Source: Priestia koreensis (GTDB taxonomy: Bacteria; Bacillota; Bacilli; Bacillales; Bacillaceae_H). From it: a DNA stretch of 64,000 nt. This document shows, piece by piece, positions 1-8,335 of the stretch. The position numbers were made by a program, and so were the translations under genes. The stretch is taken from assembly GCF_001274935.1 (NCBI RefSeq), contig NZ_LILC01000037.1, forward strand, positions 1 to 64,000, given 5' to 3'. The notes beneath the pieces are model-generated. The model was not told the origin of the DNA. It made no database searches and saw nothing but the letters and a program-made list of their open reading frames with translations. Each line of letters opens with the position of its first letter. Within the stretch, counting starts at the first letter, position 1.

Positions 1-46
1 AAAGCGGTGAGAGTTTACTTCTCGTAAACTCTCACCGCTTTTTTCA
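1..46 (+). terminator. Rho-independent terminator of an upstream + strand gene
   Basis: A near-perfect 19-bp stem (AAGCGGTGAGAGTTTAC arm) with a four-base loop is followed by six T residues on the + strand. It should end a + strand gene lying left of the window and may also serve lipA, which converges on it. Confidence 0.85.
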
Positions 47-98
47 TCTCAGAGGAGGGGTTTTGTCCCAGCCTCCTTTTCTCCAAATAAAACGAACT

Positions 99-992
99 TT
101 ATTCGCCGCGCTTTGCTTTTGTTGCGCTGTTTACTTGCTCATCGGCATGGTAAGAAGAGCGCACTAAAGGACCTGCTTCAACGTGGCTGAAGCCTTTTGA
201 TAACGCGATCTCTTTCAGTTCTTCAAACTCATTTGGATGGTAATATTTTTGTACTTTCAAATGCTTTCTTGTCGGCTGTAGATATTGGCCAATTGCCATA
301 ATGTCTACATTGTTTGCACGCAGATCATCCATTACGTCGATGATCTCTTCTTTTGTTTCCCCAAGCCCAATCATAATACTAGACTTTGTTGGGATATCTG
401 GCTGCATTTCTTTTGCACGACGTAAAAACTCTAACGTACGATCATATGTAGCACGAGCACGAACTCTTGGAGTAAGACGACGTACTGTTTCAATGTTATG
501 GTTTAGGATGTCTGGACGAGCATCCATAAGTGTTTTAAGGTTTTCTTCTACTCCACCCATGTCAGAAGGAAGTACTTCAATGGATGTTAATGGGTTTGCA
601 CGACGGATAGCACGTACTGTTTCAGCAAATACGCCAGCTCCTCCATCTTTTAAGTCATCACGCGCAACGGCTGTAATAACCGCATGCTTTAAGTTCATGA
701 TACGAACAGATTCTGCTACGCGCTCTGGCTCTTGCAAGTCTAGCTCTGTAGGTAGTCCTGTTTTTACTGCACAGAAACGGCACGCACGAGTACATACGTC
801 TCCTAGAATCATAAAGGTTGCTGTGCGACGAACAGCCCAACATTCATGAATATTAGGACATTTTGCTTCTTCACATACTGTATGAAGATTTTTTTCACGC
901 ATCATTTTTTTAAGATCCGTGTAGTTTTCGTTTGTATTTAACTTAATTTTCAGCCATTCGGGCTTGCGAACATGTTCCTCTTTTGTTGCCAT
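99..992 (-). CDS. lipA: Lipoyl synthase
   Basis: Radical-SAM enzyme that inserts two sulfur atoms into octanoyl groups on carrier proteins to make the lipoyl cofactor. The 297-residue length matches Bacillus LipA. Both cluster motifs are visible: the auxiliary [4Fe-4S] site C40-x4-C45-x5-C51, and the radical-SAM site C67-x3-C71-x2-C74. The C-terminal RSSYHADEQ stretch, which contacts the auxiliary cluster in this family, is present. A GGAG lies about 9 bases before the ATG. It is a single gene, divergent from lytH as in B. subtilis. The gcvH product elsewhere in this window is a likely substrate. Confidence 0.97.
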   Translation of the reverse strand: MATKEEHVRKPEWLKIKLNTNENYTDLKKMMREKNLHTVCEEAKCPNIHECWAVRRTATFMILGDVCTRACRFCAVKTGLPTELDLQEPERVAESVRIMNLKHAVITAVARDDLKDGGAGVFAETVRAIRRANPLTSIEVLPSDMGGVEENLKTLMDARPDILNHNIETVRRLTPRVRARATYDRTLEFLRRAKEMQPDIPTKSSIMIGLGETKEEIIDVMDDLRANNVDIMAIGQYLQPTRKHLKVQKYYHPNEFEELKEIALSKGFSHVEAGPLVRSSYHADEQVNSATKAKRGE

Positions 993-1255
993 TTATACCA
1001 ACTCCATCGTTTTACAGAATATTACGCAAATCTATAGTTATATACACCCTGTATTGAAAAAGTAGTTCTATGTCACTTTATCATATAAAAGTTGGGTTCG
1101 ACAACCCTTGCGCTTCCAATAATTATTATTCAGAGATATATTTACTTGACAAAACAAGACCTCCTTCCTTTTTCCATTAATTAAGTATTATGAAAAGTTT
1201 TCATCCTCCACAAACTATGAATACGACTTTTTGAAATAGAAGGGAGGAAAATTTC

Positions 1256-2257
1256 TTGAAAAAAGCCCTTATTTGCTTCCTATTGCTTTTCATTACTCTT
1301 TCTCAAGCACCTGAAAGCTATGCTACTAAAACAACGTCAAATGAACAAACGTACCAAAAGCGAATGGAATTATATACCCACATGGAAAGTATTACGCATA
1401 TTCCGTGGTACTACTTCGCGGGAATTGATCAATACGAACGAAGCGTACGCAGAGCACGACGTGATATTCCAAAAGAGTTAGGAGTATTAGGTATTTACAT
1501 CGAACCTCAGCGATGGATTGGCAGCTTAAACAAAGACACATCGGACACTAATCCATTAACGATAGAGCTCCTAGGAGGCATCGGAAGAGATGGAAATGGT
1601 GACGGAAAAGCACTTTTAACGGATGATGAGGATGTCATTTATACAGTTGCAGAATATCTTCAAACCTACGGGGTTACGAAGGAACATATTGAAATTGGCT
1701 TATGGAATTACTATCAGCGAAGCAAAGCTGTTGATGTCGTGGTGGAAAATGCCAGAATGTATCAGCATTTCGGTCGACTAGATCTTGAAGGTAGCTCCTT
1801 CCCTGTTCCCCTACGTTCAAACTACAGCTACCGCAGTACGTGGGGTGATGCGAGAGGATGGGGTGGACGAAGAATCCATGAGGGAACAGACATTTTTGCA
1901 GACTATGGTGTTCCTGTTCGTTCTACCTGTTACGGCGTATTAGAAATTATGGGATGGAACAAATATGGTGGATGGCGAATTGGCATTCGTGATATTAACA
2001 ATACTTATCACTACCTCGCCCATTTAAGCGGATTTGCGAAAGGATTAAAGGTAGGACAAATTGTTGAGCCGGGGATGCTCATCGGTGGAGTAGGCAGCTC
2101 TGGATACGGCCCACCAGGAACAGCGGGAAAATTCCCTCCTCACCTTCATTACGGTATGTACAAAGATAATGGCTTAAACGAGTGGTCGTTTGATCCTTAT
2201 CCACGCCTCCGTTCATGGGAGCGTCAAGACCGAGTAAAGCGTCAAACAAAGAAATAA
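1256..2257 (+). CDS. lytH: Spore cortex endopeptidase LytH (M23 family)
   Basis: Zinc metallopeptidase of the LytM/M23 family. In B. subtilis LytH trims tetrapeptide side chains to single L-alanine in spore cortex under sigma-K. The 333-residue protein has a signal peptide (about residues 1-23) and a C-terminal M23 domain carrying H208-x3-D212 and H296-x-H298. The start codon is TTG, placed 8 bases after a strong GGGAGG site; no upstream ATG fits the frame as well. Its neighbour lipA is the same as in B. subtilis. I did not find a convincing sigma-K promoter. Confidence 0.9.
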   Translation: MKKALICFLLLFITLSQAPESYATKTTSNEQTYQKRMELYTHMESITHIPWYYFAGIDQYERSVRRARRDIPKELGVLGIYIEPQRWIGSLNKDTSDTNPLTIELLGGIGRDGNGDGKALLTDDEDVIYTVAEYLQTYGVTKEHIEIGLWNYYQRSKAVDVVVENARMYQHFGRLDLEGSSFPVPLRSNYSYRSTWGDARGWGGRRIHEGTDIFADYGVPVRSTCYGVLEIMGWNKYGGWRIGIRDINNTYHYLAHLSGFAKGLKVGQIVEPGMLIGGVGSSGYGPPGTAGKFPPHLHYGMYKDNGLNEWSFDPYPRLRSWERQDRVKRQTKK

Positions 2258-2262
2258 TGATC

Positions 2263-2280
2263 TAAACAAACGTTTGTTTA
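2263..2280. promoter_or_regulatory. Perfect 18-bp palindrome, possible TetR-type operator
   Basis: TAAACAAACGTTTGTTTA is a perfect inverted repeat sitting six bases after the lytH stop codon, just before the shared terminator. Two near-copies occur upstream of est at about 55.1 kb. The shape (9+9 bp, no spacer) suits a TetR-like dimer, but the convergent location here is odd for an operator. Confidence 0.45.
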
Positions 2281-2285
2281 AAAGT

Positions 2286-2313
2286 AAAAAAAGCCGCTAA
2301 TAGAGCGGCTTTT
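2286..2313. terminator. Bidirectional terminator between lytH and metS-like gene
   Basis: AAGCCGCT/AGCGGCTT stem with A-run and T-run on both sides lies between two convergent genes. The T7 run on the minus strand makes it a strong terminator for the transporter unit and a weaker one for lytH. Confidence 0.85.
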
Positions 2314-2317
2314 CATG

Positions 2318-2440
2318 TTATTTCAGTGAAGTACGTTTGGCTTCCTTTGCCTTTCTAATTGCGTGAATAATGCTTAAAGCAAGCCCACCCCAAATAATAC
2401 CCATTCCAATAATCATCATGATAATTGAGCTTGTATCCAT
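2318..2440 (-). CDS. MetS-like small subunit of sodium symporter
   Basis: A 40-residue single-span membrane protein: hydrophobic segment about residues 5-27 followed by a basic tail (RKAKEAKR). Its ATG overlaps the stop codon of the upstream transporter gene (TAATG), and AGGAGG precedes it, so the two are translationally coupled. Short partners of this kind, called MetS, accompany NSS-family methionine/alanine importers such as MetP of Corynebacterium. The role as an accessory subunit is inferred from size, topology and context. Confidence 0.75.
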   Translation of the reverse strand: MDTSSIIMMIIGMGIIWGGLALSIIHAIRKAKEAKRTSLK

Positions 2441-3954
2441 TAGCTTGAAACCTCCTTGCTATCAGTCGGAAGGGATAATGAATTCTTTTTCCACTTGGAT
2501 ATTGAGAACACGATTCCAAGTAAAATGGCTAGCAACGTAGCCATCCATCCGTATGTGACAATAAAGGATGTTTCATAGCCTTCATAGTTGGTTTTGATGT
2601 TTGTACGAATGTTATCAAACATCATATACCCGAGTACAAGTGGGGTAACAACACCTAAACAAACCTTCCACCAGCTCCCGATAATAATATCTGACACTGA
2701 GTTGGCATGCTTTTGTAGGCTATTTAATTCTCTTAGTACCCAAGCAACTACGATTACTTCCACCAGACCAGCAAGCGCCACACCAAAATTATTAATAAAA
2801 TAATCGACAACATCTAAGAAGAACAGTCCGCTTTGTGTCGCAAATAACAGTGATAAAACGGCTGCTAGCCCTCCACCGATCATAATTGACTTTGTGCGAG
2901 ACACATTAAACTTATCTTGTACACCTGCTACGAACGTTTCTACGATTGAAATCAGCGACGTTAAGCCTGCTAAAATGAGCGAGAGGAAAAAGAGGACCCC
3001 AAACAACTCGTTAAAGGCTGGGAACTGATTAATAATTTGTGGAAAGACAACAAACGCTAGTCCTACTCCACCCTTTACGACTTCATCTACGCCAACGCCC
3101 TGCTGCTGGGCCATAAACCCTAACACGCTAAATACACCAATACCGGCTAGTAATTCAAATGCAGAGTTTCCAAAGCCGGTGATAAACGCGTTATTCGTAA
3201 TATCCGATTTTTTTGGAAGATAGCTTGAATAGGTCACCATAATTGCAAATGCAATAGACAAACTAAAGAAGATTTGGCCATACGCTGCGACCCATACTTT
3301 CCCTTCAGTCAGCATGTCCCAGTTCGGTTTGAAGAAGGCATTCAGCCCTTCTACGGCTCCGTCTAACGTCAACGCTCTAATTACAATGACCATAAAAATA
3401 ACAATCAATGTCGGTAAGAAAATTTTATTCGCTACTTCAATTCCCTTTTTTACTCCTTTAAATAAAACACCTAGTGTAATGACCCAGACAATAATGAGTG
3501 GGATCAACACTCCAGGTACTAAACTCCCAATCTCTCCAGGCGTTTTTGCAATATGTAGATAGTCATTATATAAAAAGCTCTCTGTATTTTCCCCCCAGCC
3601 TAACTTAAAGGCAAAAACAGTATAAGACATCGCCCATGCGACAATTGCCGCGTAGTAAATTGAGATGATAAACGAGATAGCTACCTGCCACCATCCAAGC
3701 CATTCTAACTTTCGATTCAATCGTGCGTAACTCAAAGGTGCTGAGCCTCTAAACTTATGACCAATTGTAAATTCCATAATTAACAGCGGAATCCCTGCGG
3801 TCAATAACGCAAATAGATACGGTAAAAAGAAAGCTCCTCCACCGTTTTGAAACGCCGTTGACGGAAACCTCCATATGTTTCCTAACCCTATTGCTGATCC
3901 GGCAGCCGCTAAAATAAAGCCTGCCCTTGATCCCCACTGCGGACGATTTTCCAT
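2440..3954 (-). CDS. Sodium-dependent transporter, NSS/SNF family (MetP-like)
   Basis: 504-residue inner-membrane symporter with about 11-12 hydrophobic segments. The N-terminal sequence WGSRAGFILAAAGSAIGLGN followed by WRFP is the neurotransmitter:sodium symporter signature of TM1, where sodium and substrate bind. Members move amino acids with Na+. The downstream 40-residue partner suggests a MetP-type methionine/alanine importer, but substrate cannot be read from sequence and there is no S-box upstream. It appears to start its own transcript, since about 135 bp lacking genes precede it. Confidence 0.9.
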   Translation of the reverse strand: MENRPQWGSRAGFILAAAGSAIGLGNIWRFPSTAFQNGGGAFFLPYLFALLTAGIPLLIMEFTIGHKFRGSAPLSYARLNRKLEWLGWWQVAISFIISIYYAAIVAWAMSYTVFAFKLGWGENTESFLYNDYLHIAKTPGEIGSLVPGVLIPLIIVWVITLGVLFKGVKKGIEVANKIFLPTLIVIFMVIVIRALTLDGAVEGLNAFFKPNWDMLTEGKVWVAAYGQIFFSLSIAFAIMVTYSSYLPKKSDITNNAFITGFGNSAFELLAGIGVFSVLGFMAQQQGVGVDEVVKGGVGLAFVVFPQIINQFPAFNELFGVLFFLSLILAGLTSLISIVETFVAGVQDKFNVSRTKSIMIGGGLAAVLSLLFATQSGLFFLDVVDYFINNFGVALAGLVEVIVVAWVLRELNSLQKHANSVSDIIIGSWWKVCLGVVTPLVLGYMMFDNIRTNIKTNYEGYETSFIVTYGWMATLLAILLGIVFSISKWKKNSLSLPTDSKEVSS

Positions 3955-4090
3955 CCCTATTCCCCCTCTTCTTTTTTTGTTTTAATTTTCTTTATTTTCT
4001 GTCTTTATTCTACAAATTAGTATAAGGATATTTTTGTAAAATGTCAAAAAATGTTGTCAGATTTTCTGACCAAAAGCTTGATTTCAATAT

Positions 4091-4123
4091 AAATAAGGAA
4101 GCACATGGCGTGCTTCCTTATTT
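4091..4123 (-). terminator. Terminator overlapping the yunB stop codon
   Basis: AAATAAGGAAGCAC pairs with GTGCTTCCTTATTT around a 5-base loop. The yunB TAA stop lies inside the 5' arm on the minus strand, so the end of translation and termination are closely packed. Confidence 0.75.
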
Positions 4124-4891
4124 GTCAGACTTACTAGATGATGGCACCTGAATAGATGTACCGTCTCCTCGACCGTTATTATAATAATCGGGTACGTCAC
4201 CCTTAAGAAGAGCTGTTGCTAACGGAATATCCGTCGTAATCGTCGTTTCCTTTGTGGCAAAAGGAATAATTACTTGAACGTTTACTTTTACATGAATGTA
4301 CACTTCAAATAAGGCATTGTTAATTCCAAATTCCTTAATGCGCCGTTGAATGTCTGTTCTGGCATCACCAATAACGTGAAATTTGACTGGAATCATCGGG
4401 CCTAAGTTTCCTAATAGGGCGTTATCCGTTGCTCGACCAAGCGGAACGCGATAAATAATTCCCTGGCTTTTCATTTTTTTATCTTGTTCAAGCTCTACGT
4501 CTGCCGGAAGCTCAATGGAATCTAAATGTCCCTTTTCAGCTGCTTTTAAGTTCTCTTCTAGAAGTCTTGTCACTTCTGCCCATACACGATTTGATACTGA
4601 TTCGTTGATACTGTAAATACCTGTTTCGCCTTTTGAATCACGATCTATTTCAATAAGACCCTTTGTATCTAAATCATCTGCTAGCTTCTTATTAATCGCT
4701 TTATTGACAACGAGGGTAGCAATTCGGTTCGTTTGCGATTCTGCGTAAGCCATTAACGTCGGTTCAATGCCTCTGTTAATGACCCAGATGCTGAGCATCG
4801 TAGAAAAAATAAAAAACACGACCGTTAACAGCAAGACATAACGAAAAGGTAATGGTCCTCTGCGCTGTCTTTTTATTCGAATTTTAGGCAA
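4118..4891 (-). CDS. yunB: Sporulation protein YunB
   Basis: 257-residue protein with one N-terminal membrane segment (about 18-39) after a basic cytoplasmic head, and a large external domain. It corresponds to B. subtilis YunB, a sigma-E-dependent protein needed for normal sporulation whose biochemical role is unknown. The start is a TTG codon 9 bases after AGGAGG; an in-frame stop lies just upstream, so no ATG start is available. The C-terminal 20 residues are serine-rich and poorly structured. It lies between the symporter and yunC, keeping the yun gene order. Confidence 0.9.
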   Translation of the reverse strand: MPKIRIKRQRRGPLPFRYVLLLTVVFFIFSTMLSIWVINRGIEPTLMAYAESQTNRIATLVVNKAINKKLADDLDTKGLIEIDRDSKGETGIYSINESVSNRVWAEVTRLLEENLKAAEKGHLDSIELPADVELEQDKKMKSQGIIYRVPLGRATDNALLGNLGPMIPVKFHVIGDARTDIQRRIKEFGINNALFEVYIHVKVNVQVIIPFATKETTITTDIPLATALLKGDVPDYYNNGRGDGTSIQVPSSSKSDK

Positions 4892-4946
4892 CCATCATCC
4901 CCTCCTCACTTGATATGTATGCGAAAAGGGGACGGCCTAGACTATG

Positions 4947-4988
4947 AAAAAGGTGACCATCCGCTCTCTGACGGGTGATCACCTTTTT
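4947..4988 (-). terminator. Terminator of yunC
   Basis: AAAAAGGTGA/TCACCTTTTTTT stem with a GC-rich inner part begins directly at the yunC stop codon, with a T7 run on the minus strand. Confidence 0.8.
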
Positions 4989-5291
4989 TTATATCATCTT
5001 TAGTAGCGCATCTGTTCCAGACATTCCGACATGAATTCCGAGCTTTTCTGCCTCTACTGTCACAGATTCTAACGGCGCATATAATAGCTGTTCAATTGTA
5101 CGTACCCCAACAGCTCTTCCGGCGATAATGCCACGATCCTTCAACTTTTCGTTCAATAATCCGACATCCAACGCGCCACACATAATATACCCTTTATCTG
5201 ACGCAACAGCTAACAGCGTGGTTTTAGGAAGTAAGACCGTGATCGCCTTAAATGTATATCCATCAATCGTAATTGGTTCTAATGACATCAT
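4989..5291 (-). CDS. yunC: YunC, DUF1805 protein
   Basis: About 100 residues, the normal size for the DUF1805 family and close to B. subtilis YunC. The core GYIMCGALDVGLLNEKL and RGIIAGRAVGVRTIEQLL is strongly conserved in the family. Function is unknown. The start at 5291 is chosen because AAGGAG sits 9 bases upstream; the longer frame from 5315 would place the start before that site. In B. subtilis yunD and yunE follow this cluster; here the next sequence upstream is a broken yunE. Confidence 0.88.
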   Translation of the reverse strand: MMSLEPITIDGYTFKAITVLLPKTTLLAVASDKGYIMCGALDVGLLNEKLKDRGIIAGRAVGVRTIEQLLYAPLESVTVEAEKLGIHVGMSGTDALLKMI

Positions 5292-5354
5292 TGAAATCAG
5301 CTCCTTTTCATACACACATTACAGTATGAAAAGAGAGAGTAGAAAGTGTATGTT

Positions 5355-5686
5355 TTATCCGACAATACTTTCGTATACCATCCGAATTCCGACGGCTAAT
5401 AAAATAATTCGCAGTAAAGAAACGACTGTTTTATTTTTTCCTTTGGAATTAATGAACCAAGGTTTGCTTAAGTCTAAGCACCTGGAACGAGAAATGAAGC
5501 GAGCAGCCAATCAACGTTTCCTAGGCTAATATGTGTAATCGAGAACAAAAAGACCATCAGAACGGACTTGATAACAGCTACATGTAGGAAAACAAACAGC
5601 ATGATCATAGCGGGAACCATTAGCGATCTGCCGCCTAAGCTCACTAGGCTACCGATTACGATTAGTCCACTACCAAGACACCAATC
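5355..5686 (-). pseudogene. yunE: Decayed yunE (TauE/SafE-family permease), 3' part only
   Basis: Reading the minus strand, 5686 to about 5477 translates without a stop into a membrane segment containing LGGRSLMVPAMIMLF and SITHISLGNVDWLLASF, characteristic of the second half of TauE/SafE sulfite-exporter permeases. The frame then meets TAG. After a frame change the tail resumes as KTVVSLLRIILLAVGIRMVY and ends at a stop at 5355. There is no start codon or N-terminal half upstream: stops and an unrelated 59-residue ORF occupy that space. This is therefore a 5'-deleted, frameshifted remnant. In B. subtilis yunD and yunE lie between yunC and yunF; yunD is gone here. Confidence 0.85.
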
Positions 5687-5702
5687 GATAATGATATGAT
5701 TA

Positions 5703-5882
5703 CTAGGCTCCTAACATAGCATTTGGTGTATACGTACTAAAAGCAATATATGTAAACGCAAAGCCTGCTAAAAAGCAGACGAGAGAACCTCCGAGCATAA
5801 TTTTGCTTTGCCTCTTCAGTCCTAGTAACAGAAAAATAAACCCCATTAAAAATAACAGTAAGATAAAAATATATGATTCCAT
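5703..5882 (-). CDS. Small membrane protein, 59 residues, unrecognised
   Basis: An intact ORF starting MESYIFILLLFLMGFIF with two hydrophobic spans (about residues 4-21 and 31-50) separated by a short basic loop (LKRQSK). AAGGGG/GGTGGAG lies just before the ATG, and yunF starts upstream with only about 19 bp between. I do not recognise a family. It ends 16 bp before the readable yunE remnant, so it may have moved into place when yunD/yunE were lost. It may be co-transcribed with yunF. Confidence 0.6.
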   Translation of the reverse strand: MESYIFILLLFLMGFIFLLLGLKRQSKIMLGGSLVCFLAGFAFTYIAFSTYTPNAMLGA

Positions 5883-5901
5883 TTCTCCACCCCTTTATCC
5901 C

Positions 5902-6759
5902 TTAAAACAATTCATCAAATAAGCCAAGCTGCTTCGGTGCAAGTCCATCATATTCTAGGCCAAGCATTGCAATGAGCTGCTTCGCATTGTCAACGGCATC
6001 TCCACCTGAGTTATTGTTAAACAGCAGATAAATATCCTTTGTCTGTTTTTGCAGCTGTTCAAGCTTTTCTTTCCACTCTAGTAGCTCTTTTTCATTGTAG
6101 CGATACAAAAATCGAACCTTGCGCCAATTCCCCTCTGGCGGCTTGTTCCATCCATGAACATTACGACCATGAAAACGAATAAGCGTTTTATCCTTGTTCG
6201 TTGGGTGTAGAACCGTTGGGATGGATCCTTCCCCTGCCTGAGGCTCATCACAAATACCGTGAATCCAATTTTCTTGCTTCATAAAAGACAGCGTCTTTTC
6301 GTAAAATGAAGGCTCAAACCACGTACGGTTGCGAAACTCTAGGGCAACAGGAAAATCTCTCAGCTTCTCTCTGCTGTAGCGTAAGTAATCAACGTTCTCC
6401 TTACGACAATCAAACCAAGGCGGTGTTTGAAACAAAACCATTCCTAGCTTATTTGCCTCAACGTAGGGCGTTAGAGAATCAATAAACGCATCAAACATCT
6501 CTTCTTTTGATTCATAATACTCTTCTCCTCGCTGATGCCCCGTCATTCCCTGATAGGCTTTCACGACGAAACGAAAATCATCAGGCGTCTCTGACACCCA
6601 TTTTTCAGCGTTTGATTTTGGCTGCACGGCATAAAACGATGCATCGACTTCAACGATCGGAAAATGTCCTGCATAAATACCTAGCTTGTCACGAGAAGGA
6701 ACCCCAGCTTCATATAAAACATCATGATCCCCCCATCCTGTTACGCCAATATAAATCAT
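5902..6759 (-). CDS. yunF: DUF72 family protein YunF
   Basis: 285 residues, a full-length DUF72 (YecE-like) protein predicted to form a TIM barrel. The N-terminal IGVTGWGDHD and the HFPIVEVDASFYAVQP stretch are the family's conserved blocks, and LYLLFNNNSGGDAVDNA-type sequence near residue 250 is the third. Biochemical function is unknown across the family. It matches B. subtilis YunF in size and position. The 59-residue membrane ORF follows closely. Confidence 0.9.
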   Translation of the reverse strand: MIYIGVTGWGDHDVLYEAGVPSRDKLGIYAGHFPIVEVDASFYAVQPKSNAEKWVSETPDDFRFVVKAYQGMTGHQRGEEYYESKEEMFDAFIDSLTPYVEANKLGMVLFQTPPWFDCRKENVDYLRYSREKLRDFPVALEFRNRTWFEPSFYEKTLSFMKQENWIHGICDEPQAGEGSIPTVLHPTNKDKTLIRFHGRNVHGWNKPPEGNWRKVRFLYRYNEKELLEWKEKLEQLQKQTKDIYLLFNNNSGGDAVDNAKQLIAMLGLEYDGLAPKQLGLFDELF

Positions 6760-6853
6760 GTCATCCCTCCTCTTTATTACTTTTATTTTAATACAAATCG
6801 GAATAGGAAGGAAATGTAGGAAGCCAACAGGCTGTTCAAAAAGGATGGTACTA

Positions 6854-6887
6854 AAAAAGCCCGCCTGCGTAAGTAACAGGCGAGCTC
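6854..6887 (-). terminator. Terminator of the suf operon
   Basis: On the minus strand, AGCTCGCCTG pairs with CAGGCGGGCT and six T residues follow. It lies directly downstream of the sufB stop. Confidence 0.85.
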
Positions 6888-6897
6888 GTAAATGGAA

Positions 6898-8295
6898 TTA
6901 ACCGATTGAACCTTCCATTTCAAATTTGATTAGACGGTTCATTTCAACTGCGTATTCCATTGGAAGTTCTTTTGTGAATGGCTCAATGAAGCCCATTACG
7001 ATCATTTCAGTTGCTTCTTGCTCTGAAATACCGCGGCTCATTAAGTAGAATAATTGTTCTTCAGATACTTTTGATACTTTCGCTTCGTGCTCAAGTGAGA
7101 TGTTATCGTTTAAGATCTCATTGTACGGAATTGTATCAGAAGTAGACTTATTATCCATGATTAACGTATCACATTCAATGTTTGCACGAGCACCTTCCGC
7201 TTTACGTCCGAAGTGAACGATACCGCGGTACGTTACTTTACCACCGTGCTTAGAAATTGATTTTGATACGATTGTTGAAGATGTGTTTGGCGCTAAGTGA
7301 ATCATCTTAGCTCCAGCATCTTGGTGCTGCCCTTTACCTGCAAGAGCAATGGATAATGTCATACCACGTGCGCCTTCACCTTTTAGGATAACCGCTGGGT
7401 ATTTCATTGTTAATTTAGAACCGATGTTACCATCAATCCATTCCATTGTTGCATTTTCTTCTGCTACAGCACGTTTTGTTACAAGGTTAAACACGTTGTT
7501 TGCCCAGTTTTGAATCGTTGTGTAGCGGCAGTACGCATCTTTTTTGATCATGATTTCTACAACTGCACTGTGAAGAGAGTTAGTTGTATAAACAGGTGCC
7601 GTACAACCTTCTACGTAGTGTACGTGTGCGCCTTCGTCTACAATGATTAGCGTACGTTCGAATTGACCCATGTTTTCAGAGTTAATACGGAAGTATGCTT
7701 GTAAAGGCGTATCAACTTTAATGCCTTTTGGCACGTAGATGAATGATCCACCAGACCAAACAGCTGAGTTAAGCGCAGCAAATTTATTGTCTGTTGGAGG
7801 AATTACTTTACCGAAGTGCTCACGGAAAATGTCTTCGTTTTCTTTAAGAGCAGTGTCCGTATCTTTGAAAACGATCCCTTGTGCTTCAAGGTCTTCTTTC
7901 ATGTTGTGGTATACAACCTCAGACTCATACTGAGCAGACACACCTGCAAGGTATTTTTGCTCCGCTTCAGGAATACCTAATTTGTCAAACGTTTGTTTGA
8001 TTTCTTCAGGTACTTCATCCCAAGAGCGCTCTGATTTCTCAGATGGTTTTACGTAGTACGTAATTTCATCAAAGTTCAGGCTTCCTAAGTCGCCGCCCCA
8101 TTGTGGCATCGGCATTTTATAAAAATGCTCTAGAGATTTCAAACGGAAATCGAGCATCCATTGAGGCTCAGACTTCATGCGAGAGATTTCCTCAACGATT
8201 TCTTTTGTTAATCCGCGCTTTGAGCGGAAAATGGATACATCTTTATCGGCAAAACCGTACTTATAATCACCGATTTCTGGCATTTTCTTTGCCAT
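6898..8295 (-). CDS. sufB: Fe-S cluster assembly scaffold subunit SufB
   Basis: 465 residues, the usual SufB length. Together with SufC and SufD it forms the SufBC2D complex on which nascent Fe-S clusters are built in the cytosol. The beta-helix core contains VVEIMIKKDAYCRYTTIQNW and the closing YNEILNDNISLEHEAKVSKV typical of SufB. It is the last gene of the sufCDSUB operon, 40 bp after sufU. SufBCD-SufU is the only general Fe-S assembly system in Bacillus, so the operon is expected to be essential. Confidence 0.98.
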   Translation of the reverse strand: MAKKMPEIGDYKYGFADKDVSIFRSKRGLTKEIVEEISRMKSEPQWMLDFRLKSLEHFYKMPMPQWGGDLGSLNFDEITYYVKPSEKSERSWDEVPEEIKQTFDKLGIPEAEQKYLAGVSAQYESEVVYHNMKEDLEAQGIVFKDTDTALKENEDIFREHFGKVIPPTDNKFAALNSAVWSGGSFIYVPKGIKVDTPLQAYFRINSENMGQFERTLIIVDEGAHVHYVEGCTAPVYTTNSLHSAVVEIMIKKDAYCRYTTIQNWANNVFNLVTKRAVAEENATMEWIDGNIGSKLTMKYPAVILKGEGARGMTLSIALAGKGQHQDAGAKMIHLAPNTSSTIVSKSISKHGGKVTYRGIVHFGRKAEGARANIECDTLIMDNKSTSDTIPYNEILNDNISLEHEAKVSKVSEEQLFYLMSRGISEQEATEMIVMGFIEPFTKELPMEYAVEMNRLIKFEMEGSIG

Positions 8296-8335
8296 GATTA
8301 AATTACCCCCTCGAAATGGATTTGGGATTTATTAT

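Noticed and set aside
301..849. Long open frame antisense to lipA
   Set aside because: lipA is certain from its cysteine motifs and length; the antisense frame resembles no protein and is a codon-bias shadow.
5128..5529. + strand open frame of 133 codons over yunC and the yunE remnant
   Set aside because: It is antisense to yunC and the TauE-like remnant, which account for the sequence; composition is that of a shadow frame.
7982..8000. TCAAACGTTTGTTTGA palindrome resembling the est/lytH palindrome
   Set aside because: It lies inside sufB coding sequence and is explained by the codons there; the outer bases differ from TAAAC...GTTTA.
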